Source of the DNA: Parvimonas parva
Lineage (GTDB): Bacteria; Bacillota; Clostridia; Tissierellales; Peptoniphilaceae
Direction: 5' to 3'
Length of the DNA: 64,000 nucleotides
NCBI RefSeq assembly: GCF_016552165.1
Contig: NZ_JACVDA010000005.1
Coordinates: 30,033 to 94,032, forward strand
The translations under genes were made by a program, and so were the position numbers. The notes below the pieces were generated by a model. The model was not told where the DNA came from. It worked only from the letters and a program-made list of their open reading frames with translations, and ran no database searches. Below are positions 1 to 7,793 of this stretch, in pieces; the stretch's first letter is position 1, and each line of letters starts with the position of its first letter.

Positions 1-1
1 A

Positions 2-214
2 TTAATCCAGTATTTCCTTATAAAAAGGCTCAAAATTGAGCTTATTAAGCTCGCTAACCTGCACCGCTTCATCTTCTGAAATTAATCCATTATCTACTAG
101 TCTCTTTGTCAGCATTTGTGCCACTTCATATTCAAAGTCCTTTTGCATTTTTTCTTCTGTAAATTCCCTTGATGGTGTATCAGATCTAATTTGATTATTG
201 CTAGTTATCTTCAT
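2..214 (-). CDS. Small SHOCT-like protein at the lysis end of the prophage
   Basis: This encodes 70 residues starting MKITSNNQ. The ATG at 214 has a perfect GGAGGTGAG ribosome site, so I prefer it to upstream in-frame starts. The C-terminal half (ANGLISEDEA-like pattern: a leucine-rich helix, then LISEDEAVQVSELN) fits the short C-terminal helical SHOCT motif that ends in an oligomerising or regulatory helix pair. It overlaps the end of the zinc-finger gene before it by 14 bases, so the two are translationally coupled. In related prophages such a gene precedes the serine recombinase genes; here those would lie left of base 1. Its function is unknown. Confidence 0.6.
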   Translation of the reverse strand: MKITSNNQIRSDTPSREFTEEKMQKDFEYEVAQMLTKRLVDNGLISEDEAVQVSELNKLNFEPFYKEILD

Positions 215-611
215 GGCACTCACCTCCAAACCTGTCATAGATATAGCAGCTATGGCTACAATACTTACGATTCTTATTTCCATAAGAGATAAAAATCTTA
301 CCGCAGCTAACGCAGGTACATTCATAGTTGGCTTTCTTACTTACTAACTCTCTATTTTTATTCCACCAGTTATTTCTGCATTTATCTGAACAAAATCTTT
401 TCTTTTTTCTCCCCGGTTTTTGTATGACAGGTTTGTCGCAATACTCACAGAGAGATGTATCCTCATCACAAGTTTTAGTTCCACCAAGGCCATGACGCTT
501 ACAGTAACTTTTGATGGTATTTACAGAAATATTTATCTCTTTTGCTATCGCTGTATATCCAAGTCCCTTTTCTCTTAAAATCTTTATCTTTTCTTTTTCT
601 TCTAATTTCAT
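201..611 (-). CDS. HTH plus double zinc-knuckle DNA-binding protein
   Basis: The protein has 136 residues. Residues 1-45 form a sigma-like or resolvase-like helix-turn-helix (LGYTAIAKEINISVNTIKSY). Two C4 zinc knuckles follow: CEYC...CSDKC at about 55-80 and CVSC...CSHSC at about 100-122. It starts 120 bases after the lysis operon terminator and is coupled to the small SHOCT-like gene, so it probably belongs to the integration/regulation end of the prophage rather than to lysis. It is likely a DNA-binding regulator or recombination helper. No target can be deduced. Confidence 0.65.
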   Translation of the reverse strand: MKLEEKEKIKILREKGLGYTAIAKEINISVNTIKSYCKRHGLGGTKTCDEDTSLCEYCDKPVIQKPGRKKKRFCSDKCRNNWWNKNRELVSKKANYECTCVSCGKIFISYGNKNRKYCSHSCYIYDRFGGECHEDN

Positions 612-727
612 CGGTCTACTCCCTTCTCACTGGCTAAGGGAGTTTCAAAACGATTTGTCCGACTTAATGTAAAATCTTCTCCCTATAAATCACAGGCAAA
701 AGAAAAGAGAGGATAGTAAACCCAAAT

Positions 728-773
728 AAAAAAAGCCTGAAGATTATTCCAATTAAGGAATAGCCTCCAGGCT
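728..773 (-). terminator. Rho-independent terminator of the late/lysis operon
   Basis: On the minus strand an AGCCTG...CAGGCT stem, with a further inner pairing of GGCTATTCC and GGAATAATC, is followed by seven T residues. It lies 12 bases after the amidase stop codon. Confidence 0.85.
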
Positions 774-784
774 CATTTCACTAC

Positions 785-1771
785 TTATAAAATTTCATTT
801 ACTCGTTTTTGTACTGCGTCATAGTCATATCCAGCTCTTTCAAGTCTATTCTTTCTATCTTGACCATTACCCCAGTCACCTCGGATAACTTCACGTGCTA
901 AGGTATCAATGGATTTTCCAGTTGGTTTACTTGCACTTCCAGATAGGATTTCATTTACCCTGTTTTGAACAGCATTGTAGTTATATCCTGCAGATGTCAA
1001 ACGGTTCACCCTGTCCTGTCCATTACCCCAGTTTCCTGCAATTACCTCTCTTGCAAGTGTATCGATGTTCTTTGTTGGAGTACTTGCTACCGGATATACA
1101 GATCTACCATTTGCATCATAGACAGAATAACCTGGATTTGCATTGACGCACTTTTTAGCATTCTCTAGATTTTTAAATGCACCTTTTTGGCTCTTTGCAT
1201 CACTCCAAGATTTTCTTACTCTATAAAGGCTAGAAACTCCTGTGCTTGGTGCATTTGAACTACCACCAGCAAGCCTTTTATTTACCTCACTTGCAATATA
1301 TGGGAACTTGCTACCAAGATAAGGCCCCGGACAGTTGGTATTGGCATACCACTCATGTTTTTGAAGAACACCAGCTTTTCCACCTGTATAAGTACAGTTT
1401 TTGATGCCATTTCTTCTGCAGATATCTGTAACTAAATCAATCAAGGTAGCAAGCACTCTATCGCTTACAGGCCAATTGCCTCCGTTACTTGAATTGGCTA
1501 CTTCAATAGTGATAGCTCTATTATCGCACCATGAACTTGATGTACACCAAGAGCGGTTACTCTCATCTACACATAAAACGATTTTGTTATCATTTCCGAT
1601 TCCATAATTACACGATGCCTGTCTTGAGGTCGGCTTAAAAATCTGACCGATAGTTGCTGCACTAATTGCACCTGCTGTATGGTGAATAGCAATTTTTGTA
1701 ATGGGCTGATTTCTTCGTCCACTATGGTTTGGACTGTAATTTACTATACTAACTAATGAACTGTTACTCAT
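785..1771 (-). CDS. Phage endolysin: N-acetylmuramoyl-L-alanine amidase with two CW_7 repeats
   Basis: The 328-residue endolysin cuts the amide bond between muramic acid and the peptide stem at the end of the lytic cycle. Residues 1-165 are an Amidase_2/PGRP-type domain with zinc ligands in IAIHHTAG and in LQKHEWYANTNCPG. A middle SPOR-like stretch (YRVRKSWSDAKSQKGAF, about 180-225) follows. Two almost identical wall-binding repeats of about 42 residues (IDTLAREVI.G.WGNGQDR) occupy 235-328 and match the Cpl-7/CW_7 family. The ATG has an AAGGAGG site and overlaps the holin stop by 8 bases, a typical lysis cassette. The terminator follows directly. Confidence 0.93.
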   Translation of the reverse strand: MSNSSLVSIVNYSPNHSGRRNQPITKIAIHHTAGAISAATIGQIFKPTSRQASCNYGIGNDNKIVLCVDESNRSWCTSSSWCDNRAITIEVANSSNGGNWPVSDRVLATLIDLVTDICRRNGIKNCTYTGGKAGVLQKHEWYANTNCPGPYLGSKFPYIASEVNKRLAGGSSNAPSTGVSSLYRVRKSWSDAKSQKGAFKNLENAKKCVNANPGYSVYDANGRSVYPVASTPTKNIDTLAREVIAGNWGNGQDRVNRLTSAGYNYNAVQNRVNEILSGSASKPTGKSIDTLAREVIRGDWGNGQDRKNRLERAGYDYDAVQKRVNEIL

Positions 1772-2174
1772 GATTTTCCTCCTTATCGTTTAACTGCTTT
1801 AATACTGCCTTTAGCTTTTCAGGAACAGGTAGTCCTAGATGAACGGAGTTTTCAATAAGTGATAGACCCTCATTTGAAAGGTAAAAGAAAACCACTGCGG
1901 TTCTTAGTACACTTCCAGACTTAATCACCTGTACATCAATGATGTTGGCAATACCAACAAGCATAAAAATAAGCACCTTTCTAAAGATGCCTTTAAATCC
2001 TACTGCACTGGATAACTTCCTATCTACCACAGCACACATCACCCCTGTGATGTAATCAATGACTACAAATAAAACGAGTGCGATGATAAGTCCATCACAC
2101 CCGCCTAAAAAATATCCAAGCCATCCTCCAACTGCCGTAAAGGCAAGTTGGCACATATTCCATAATTCTTTCAT
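1764..2174 (-). CDS. Phage holin, toxin secretion/lysis holin family (holin_4 type)
   Basis: The 136-residue membrane protein has about three hydrophobic segments (residues 10-45, 60-80 and 85-105). The central VVIDYITGVMCAV and SSAVGFKGIFRK are hallmarks of the phi LC3/TcdE-like holin_4 family, with a charged C-terminus ending NDKEENHE. Holins form lesions in the cell membrane that let the endolysin out. It sits directly before the amidase and overlaps it. The start has AGGAGG 7 bases upstream. Confidence 0.92.
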   Translation of the reverse strand: MKELWNMCQLAFTAVGGWLGYFLGGCDGLIIALVLFVVIDYITGVMCAVVDRKLSSAVGFKGIFRKVLIFMLVGIANIIDVQVIKSGSVLRTAVVFFYLSNEGLSLIENSVHLGLPVPEKLKAVLKQLNDKEENHE

Positions 2175-2175
2175 A

Positions 2176-2694
2176 TTAGTTTCCTCCTAACCACTGTGTT
2201 ATATCTGTTGATAAAATTATGTCTACAATTATCGGAAGTTCATAGGTTGGTTTCTCTCCAGCCGTATAGATCACTCCCTCTTTATCAATTGCTACTGGAT
2301 AATTTTGATGCACATCAAGGAGCTTTTCTGGTGAAAGTTCCAAGGTATCAATTCTAATAAAAATAGAAACCTGCTCAAAATTAGCATCTTCTACTTTTGA
2401 TTGTAGCTTTGGACAATAATAAATCCCTTTTTCCATTTTCCACTCTTCCGGTTTCACCATTAGTCTTACACGAAAAGCCTGCTTTTCTGATTCAATATAA
2501 TCCATAACAGCTTTAAACATATTTGATGCATATTCACGGTTTATTACTTCTTTTCCACTAGAGAATCTTTCAAATTCCAGTGTTTCTACTGTCGGCTGTC
2601 CCTTAAAGGCAGGGCTTTCGATTGGTGCGAATCTTCCTTTTAGCTTGGCAAAGAACCTGTCTAAACCATCTTTAGTTAAAAACTTCTTAGCCAT
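2176..2694 (-). CDS. Baseplate/tail-fibre associated protein of unknown function
   Basis: The 172-residue protein begins MAKKFLTKDGLDRFFAKLKGRF, a short N-terminal motif also seen at the start of the neighbouring fibre-like protein (FLDNNGLLYVWKKLKDTF) and typical of structural proteins between Tal and holin. I use the ATG at 2694, whose AGGTG site is spaced properly, rather than the GTG three codons earlier. The rest shows no recognised domain. Its place between the repeat protein and the holin suggests a tail-tip or receptor-binding accessory. Confidence 0.6.
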   Translation of the reverse strand: MAKKFLTKDGLDRFFAKLKGRFAPIESPAFKGQPTVETLEFERFSSGKEVINREYASNMFKAVMDYIESEKQAFRVRLMVKPEEWKMEKGIYYCPKLQSKVEDANFEQVSIFIRIDTLELSPEKLLDVHQNYPVAIDKEGVIYTAGEKPTYELPIIVDIILSTDITQWLGGN

Positions 2695-2703
2695 AAGAAT
2701 CAC

Positions 2704-3297
2704 CTACGCAAAAAGAGCATCAATCTCTTCATTTGTAATTCCAGTAATATCTGTAGCCTTCAAATAACCACTAAGGTCTACTGATGTAGTGCCAATCTTT
2801 TCAAACTTCTCATTCACCCAGATGAATTCATCATAAGCATCGTTATCTCCCTTATTATTAGAAACAAGATAGATAATTGCCTGTTCTCCACTTGTTGGAA
2901 GTTTCTCTACTACAGAAAATTCGATAGATTTTATATTTCCAATAAGACCTTTCACTTCTTCAGTAAGCTCTGCTTTCTTTACAAAGTCCATAGCATCTTC
3001 AAGTTCTGCTACCTTCTTAGGAATAGCCGTTACTTTTGCATAGGCATCTATACCTTCCATCCCTTCAATGCTATGAGGGATTTCAGATTTCTTAGCATAA
3101 TCACCTGCATCCGCAAGGCTCTCTACCTTCGTTGGAACACTTGATTTAAGTGCATAGTTTTCAGCATCCAAAAGCTCTGTCACATTCTTTGGAATAGAAT
3201 TTTTCACCTCATCAAGTTCTACCTTCTTTACAAAGGTATCCTTTAGCTTCTTCCAAACATATAAAAGTCCATTGTTGTCTAAAAATTTTGTTTTCAT
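2704..3297 (-). CDS. Repeat-containing tail fibre/baseplate protein
   Basis: The 197-residue protein has an N-terminal anchor motif (FLDNNGLLYVWKKLKDTF), then about four degenerate repeats of some 20 residues with the pattern IPKxVxELxDAxxYxKKSE (about residues 33-110), and a C-terminal part ending TDITGITNEEIDALFA. Such repeats are common in trimeric phage fibres and in adhesin-like stalks. The start has AGGAGG. It lies in the block of small genes between Tal and the holin, so a role in host contact is inferred. Confidence 0.65.
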   Translation of the reverse strand: MKTKFLDNNGLLYVWKKLKDTFVKKVELDEVKNSIPKNVTELLDAENYALKSSVPTKVESLADAGDYAKKSEIPHSIEGMEGIDAYAKVTAIPKKVAELEDAMDFVKKAELTEEVKGLIGNIKSIEFSVVEKLPTSGEQAIIYLVSNNKGDNDAYDEFIWVNEKFEKIGTTSVDLSGYLKATDITGITNEEIDALFA

Positions 3298-3310
3298 TTA
3301 CTTCCTCCTG

Positions 3311-3523
3311 TTATTTAAGTAATTCTTCCAGTTCAATATTTGATATTGTGTTTAACCCTAGTTCTTCTAGGGTTCTATTGCCAATCAGCTTCACTTCATT
3401 TATCTTTGGCTGATTGATTAAGCTGTTATAATCAGAAACGGGTGTGTCTGATACTCTAATAATTGTTTCAAATGATGCATCCATCGGTGCATCTCTTTTA
3501 AACCTTGTCATAAACTCTGCCAT
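3311..3523 (-). CDS. Small baseplate-region protein
   Basis: The protein has 70 residues starting MAEFMTRFKRDAP. The segment DYNSLINQPKINEVKLIGNRTLEELGL is a common short motif in phage fibre and baseplate proteins of Bacillota (a 'YNSLINKPxIN' signature with 'LxGNxTLxDLG'). Its start codon overlaps the stop of the preceding gene (TAATG), so translation is coupled. It probably forms part of the tail tip or fibre; the function is unproven. Confidence 0.65.
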   Translation of the reverse strand: MAEFMTRFKRDAPMDASFETIIRVSDTPVSDYNSLINQPKINEVKLIGNRTLEELGLNTISNIELEELLK

Positions 3524-3819
3524 TAGATTTCACCCTCCTTTAGAATTTCCCTAGCACTGGTTCGTATTAAACTTGATGCAATAACGCTGCCATCTTGAAA
3601 TTTTGCTCGTATTTGAATAGTCACAATCCCTTCAGAAAAAAGCAGTGTTTCTCTTTGGGATAGCCTAACTTCAACCATTTCTCCATGAATGCTTACATCG
3701 TCTATAGTTTTTTCTAATACGACCTTGCCATTTTGTTTATAGGTAATAAAAAGGACAGATGCATTTGTCAAATCCACATCTGTCCTAAATATGTTTGTTG
3801 GTGTTGTTCCTCTATGCAT
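3523..3819 (-). CDS. BppU-like N-terminal baseplate protein
   Basis: The 98-residue, mostly beta protein (RGTTPTNIFRTDVDLTNASVLFITYKQNGKVV) resembles the small upper-baseplate or fibre-base domain found downstream of Tal in Gram-positive siphophages. It is preceded by AGGAGG and is coupled to the next gene. The assignment rests on position and general pattern, not on a catalytic motif. Confidence 0.55.
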   Translation of the reverse strand: MHRGTTPTNIFRTDVDLTNASVLFITYKQNGKVVLEKTIDDVSIHGEMVEVRLSQRETLLFSEGIVTIQIRAKFQDGSVIASSLIRTSAREILKEGEI

Positions 3820-3831
3820 TGGATTATCCTC

Positions 3832-4113
3832 CTATGCTTTTTCTTCATCTTTTGCCTTTAGCTTTAAGATTTCATCATTTAGTTCCTTTTCTCTATCTTC
3901 ATAATATTTATCAATGCCTTCTCTAAAAGCCTCCACTTCAAGAGAGTTTTCTGTGATTACTGCAGATCTTACATCAGCAAGTATTCCAGAAAGTATCCCT
4001 TCTACCATATAGGTTGGAATGGGTATTTTTTGTTGTAAGTTTGCGATACTAGAACTTAACTCCCCTCGAAACTTCTGGTAGGCAAGGGCATAATTAATGG
4101 TTGGCTTCTCCAT
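3832..4113 (-). CDS. Small tail-region protein of unknown function
   Basis: The protein has 93 residues from the ATG at 4113, which has AGGAGG six bases upstream; in-frame codons further upstream lack a ribosome site and overlap the previous gene more deeply. The sequence is helical with a charged C-terminus (KYYEDREKELNDEILKLKAK). The central IPIPTYMVEGILSGILADVRS recurs in small tail-tip genes of Clostridia phages as I remember them. Its function is unknown. Confidence 0.6.
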   Translation of the reverse strand: MEKPTINYALAYQKFRGELSSSIANLQQKIPIPTYMVEGILSGILADVRSAVITENSLEVEAFREGIDKYYEDREKELNDEILKLKAKDEEKA

Positions 4114-4276
4114 GAGATTCCTCCTTGTCTTTAAGTAATAAGTCCAATTTGTGATTGATTTCTTCAAGAAGTAAGGTGTTTTTATCATCCTTAGCTTCTT
4201 GCTTTTTTACTACATCTCTTTTAAGTGTCCCCTCATTTATGACCACTTCATTGGTGTTAATAATTAGTTCTGCCAT
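4094..4276 (-). CDS. Small tail-region protein (60 aa)
   Basis: The 60-residue protein starts MAELIINTNEV behind an AGGAGG site and ends with a coiled-coil-like LLLEEINHKLDLLLKDKEE. It follows Tal by 11 bases and overlaps the next start by 20 bases. No function can be assigned; position suggests a tail-tip accessory. Confidence 0.6.
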   Translation of the reverse strand: MAELIINTNEVVINEGTLKRDVVKKQEAKDDKNTLLLEEINHKLDLLLKDKEESHGEANH

Positions 4277-4287
4277 TTTACATCCTC

Positions 4288-7119
4288 CTAACCATAATAA
4301 TTTAAATCCATTAATACACCATCTTTAAAAACCATACATCCATTTGAACCCCATCTAGATACAGTACCATCTGAATTCATATCAAGTATCTGTACAAAGT
4401 TAATTGTGGCATTCACTCCAAATCCTGTTTCCCACTGTGGATCTACAATCTTAAATCCATGTGCATAAAGGTTACAGCCAAGATGAACTCCATACTGGCT
4501 ATAAATACTGTTAGATCTGGAAAAGCAAAGCATTGTAGTGTAACTTCCAGCATTAGCAGATTCTTCTTGAGAAAATGCCATATATTTTCCTTCGCTATCA
4601 AGGTCAAAAACTAAGCCTTTATGGGAGCTGTTACCACTCCAGACATTTGTACCAATCTTTCCGATGTACTTTCCATCACGATAAAAGTGATTGCCGTTTT
4701 CATCAAAGACTGCTCTTTTATTACTGCTATCAATTGAACCGTTATATAGTCCAATCTCTCCTGCAGTAATCTGTACATATCTACTAGCACCATTAAAACC
4801 AAGTAAAAAACTGTTATAGTTTTGTCTCATAAAAGTACCAAACTCACCTTTTTTTACCATTGATGAGATAGAGCCTTCCACAACAGATATTTTTGATATT
4901 GCTGTTTCAGCCTTTTCCTTAGCTGCACTTATATCCTTATCTACAACTCTTATCCAGTCAAAAGATAGAGAAGAACTAATGCTCTCAGTTGATGAGTAAT
5001 TCCATAGTTTTCTAGTTCCATCTTTGTATGGCGAGTGTTCTGACTCTGGATAAGACGAACCTGAAAGTAAAACCGTATCACCTGCATCTGTTGGCAAAGG
5101 AGATTCACTTCCTATAACTTCTTGATTAGAATCAGCTTTCTTTATAGAATCAATCTTAAAACCATAATAATCATGACCGGAGCCGTCACACCTCCAGTAA
5201 AGCCAAAACTTATCTGATGGAATAAATACCGTTTGACCCGCTATACTTGTTCCACCACATCTTGGAAGTGCATATGTCTTACCATCAAGTTCATAGAAGA
5301 TTTCAACCCAGTCATATCGTTCACTTTCTGTCCTAGAACTTGCATTAAATTTAAGCTCTAGTCCTTGTCTTTTCATAATATATCTGTAAGCATAGCCTGT
5401 TGTTGTATCATAGAAAAAATCACCAACATGGGTAAGCCTTAATCTATCACTATTCCAGCTATTGGTTGGTGCTCTTGAATAATTAGGAACATAGGTGCCG
5501 TAATAATTGCCATTTTTCTGCTCTAGCTTTTGATTCACTGTTTCAACACTTGCCTCAATCTTTTTATCCGTAGCAGAAAACTTTGTATTCACTTCATTGA
5601 TGGTATAATAGTTTTTTAATTTCTTATCTGTATCAGATATAGCCTCCGTCTTTGAATCAAGGATCTGCCTTTCCACTTGCGAGGTATAGGAAACTGATAG
5701 CTTTTCAGCATCAATGGAGTGACTCATTATTCTTTCACCATAAATCATCCCATCAAGTGTCATGCCTACAGCATATGGACCCTTATATCCATTATGACTT
5801 GCACCAATACCGTTCATATTTATCTGAAGAACTTTTGTGGCTGTGTCTTTGTCTATCGTGTCCATATATAAGTCTCTGAGCCATCTACCAGAGGAATCAT
5901 ATTCTGTCAGCTTGTATCCACCAGTACCTGTATTCATTTGAGCCTTAAGGTTATCAATGGCACTTTGGACTCTTTCATTATCTATTTTTCTTGTGACTAT
6001 ACCTTCTTCTTTTATCTGCCTTACTGCATCTTGAGAACTTTGGATATATCCTTTACTTTGATTACTTCTACTTCCGAGCACCACCTTAATTTCTCCAGGC
6101 TTTTGCAGTGGTATGGTCTGTTTCATAACGGGAAAGATTCTATCCATTCCAAATGGATAGGCTCTGCATCTTACCCTATCCCCGCATTCAATGGTTTCTG
6201 TAGAGATTCCAAACTCAGATAAGTCAACAGCTGAAAGGTTTAGCTCTACCATTTCAAACTGATTATCCTTAAGCCACTCTGCTCCTTTTCTTAAAAGATT
6301 TGCAGGAATGGTAACATCATCCCAGCGTACCACCTTACAAACCCAACCAAATTCAGTGAGTGCCTCTTTAGAAACAAGATAGTTCTTACCATTATTTACT
6401 GAAGTAATATCTGTATATTGTTTTAGGACAGCATTAGCATCACCTTCTATTTCCTTACCAAGTGGAATGATGGCTGTTGCCACATCTTCTGCAGATAAGT
6501 CCTCCGTATAATCAAGAAGATTAAGTCCAAACTCTATGCTCTGATCTGTGTCTTTTCCCATTTCTTCAAGTCTTAAATAATCAAGGATTAAGTGAGTGCC
6601 TTCTCTTCTTAGGTTCAAATAGCCACCAAGCTTTTCTACCATCTTTGTCATAATAGCTTCGAGTGTGGTTTCATAATTGGTGTAGCGATATAAAGAGTCA
6701 TTTGGATCAGTAACAGTCACTCTTCCAAGCTTTATTCTTTTTCTTTCATCCACTTTTTCGTTATGAATCTCTAAAAACTTTGATAGTAGCTGGTATGGAG
6801 TTTGGTTATGATATTCCATTTGTGGCTGGATGCTATCAGCTAGATATGATAAAAGACCTACGCACTGGACTTTCTTATTTCCTCGTAAGTCTTTTGTTTG
6901 TTCTCTTACTTCTCCTATAAAGATTTCTCTTTCATCTCGGTATACACTGACAATGGATTTTCTGTTATAGATTTTTTCATAGTATGGATTTTCAGGAGGA
7001 CACATAAAGCTAAGTGTTCCAGCGGTATTTAGTTCCAAATTCAGTGTAGAACTAATCAGAACTGCCTTCTCATCACCTGGATAATAGATGGTATTTCCAT
7101 CCATCACAATTTTGTACAC
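4288..7119 (-). CDS. Tail-associated lysin/tail endopeptidase-type protein (Tal), large tail tip
   Basis: The protein has 943 residues and a GTG start that follows the Dit stop codon immediately (GGGGGTGG ribosome site). Residues 1-370 match the prophage endopeptidase tail/Tal fold that caps the tail tube, with the expected FIGEVREQT and PYQLLSKFLEIHN elements. Residues 370-520 are a helical linker (SAIDNLKAQ, VETVNQKLEQ). Residues 530-740 look like a carbohydrate-binding or receptor domain with many Trp, Tyr and Gly. The C-terminal 120 residues resemble a fibre tip. It lies in the standard TMP-Dit-Tal order. Host binding by the C-terminal part is inferred. Confidence 0.85.
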   Translation of the reverse strand: MYKIVMDGNTIYYPGDEKAVLISSTLNLELNTAGTLSFMCPPENPYYEKIYNRKSIVSVYRDEREIFIGEVREQTKDLRGNKKVQCVGLLSYLADSIQPQMEYHNQTPYQLLSKFLEIHNEKVDERKRIKLGRVTVTDPNDSLYRYTNYETTLEAIMTKMVEKLGGYLNLRREGTHLILDYLRLEEMGKDTDQSIEFGLNLLDYTEDLSAEDVATAIIPLGKEIEGDANAVLKQYTDITSVNNGKNYLVSKEALTEFGWVCKVVRWDDVTIPANLLRKGAEWLKDNQFEMVELNLSAVDLSEFGISTETIECGDRVRCRAYPFGMDRIFPVMKQTIPLQKPGEIKVVLGSRSNQSKGYIQSSQDAVRQIKEEGIVTRKIDNERVQSAIDNLKAQMNTGTGGYKLTEYDSSGRWLRDLYMDTIDKDTATKVLQINMNGIGASHNGYKGPYAVGMTLDGMIYGERIMSHSIDAEKLSVSYTSQVERQILDSKTEAISDTDKKLKNYYTINEVNTKFSATDKKIEASVETVNQKLEQKNGNYYGTYVPNYSRAPTNSWNSDRLRLTHVGDFFYDTTTGYAYRYIMKRQGLELKFNASSRTESERYDWVEIFYELDGKTYALPRCGGTSIAGQTVFIPSDKFWLYWRCDGSGHDYYGFKIDSIKKADSNQEVIGSESPLPTDAGDTVLLSGSSYPESEHSPYKDGTRKLWNYSSTESISSSLSFDWIRVVDKDISAAKEKAETAISKISVVEGSISSMVKKGEFGTFMRQNYNSFLLGFNGASRYVQITAGEIGLYNGSIDSSNKRAVFDENGNHFYRDGKYIGKIGTNVWSGNSSHKGLVFDLDSEGKYMAFSQEESANAGSYTTMLCFSRSNSIYSQYGVHLGCNLYAHGFKIVDPQWETGFGVNATINFVQILDMNSDGTVSRWGSNGCMVFKDGVLMDLNYYG

Positions 7120-7791
7120 TTATAGCCACCCCCTCTTATATGAAATATCTAATGTGCTACTACCTGTAAAGGTAAGCACTAAGCTCTTTCTTCCTCGAAC
7201 TTCTGGAAACCTGCTCATGCCTTTAGATAAAGTAAACTTCTTTCCTTCAAAATTTAAGCTTAGAATATTTTCTGTTTTGTTATGAAACTCAGGCACTATG
7301 GTCATATCTGAATCAAAGGTAAGCGTTATGGTCTTATTGCTTGTAATAGGAATGCCATCAAGCTTATGAATAAGCTCACCATTGTGCGAATCAGAAATAT
7401 GATATTTATACGGATCTAACTTATAATCCAAAGTAATCAGAGAATAATTTTTATCTGACTTAAATTCACTCACCCAAAGCCTACCTTGATAGACATAGTC
7501 TTTTTCTGTATCAAGCACTAGCTTTGTCTTTTTACCATGAACTGTGCTTAGAAGTTTTCTATAAACCTCCTGCCACTTTTCTATGTCTGAAACAATAAAT
7601 TCAAATGACCCTGTTCTCATTTCATAGATTACTTCTCCTGTAAGGCTTTCCGTTATATCAATTTCACCATGTCTTCCCGGTATATCAAGATACTCTAGCT
7701 TTGGTGATGGTAAGTTAATAACCGGCTTACTTGTTGGAACAAGTCCAAAGTCTTTATAGCTATGAAACTCTCCTATTTTCATTCCGTACAT
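7120..7791 (-). CDS. Distal tail protein (Dit)
   Basis: The 223-residue protein belongs to the phage tail component family. The N-terminal half (SKPVINLPSPKLEYLDIPGRHG) carries the diagnostic IPGRxGxxD segment of Dit N-domains, which form the hexameric hub joining tube and tip. The C-terminal half is a beta sandwich (LTFTGSSTLDISYKRGWL). I choose the ATG at 7791, properly spaced from GGGGGTGG, over a GTG at 7800; both overlap or abut the tape measure stop. It is followed directly by Tal. Confidence 0.9.
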   Translation of the reverse strand: MYGMKIGEFHSYKDFGLVPTSKPVINLPSPKLEYLDIPGRHGEIDITESLTGEVIYEMRTGSFEFIVSDIEKWQEVYRKLLSTVHGKKTKLVLDTEKDYVYQGRLWVSEFKSDKNYSLITLDYKLDPYKYHISDSHNGELIHKLDGIPITSNKTITLTFDSDMTIVPEFHNKTENILSLNFEGKKFTLSKGMSRFPEVRGRKSLVLTFTGSSTLDISYKRGWL

Positions 7792-7793
7792 AC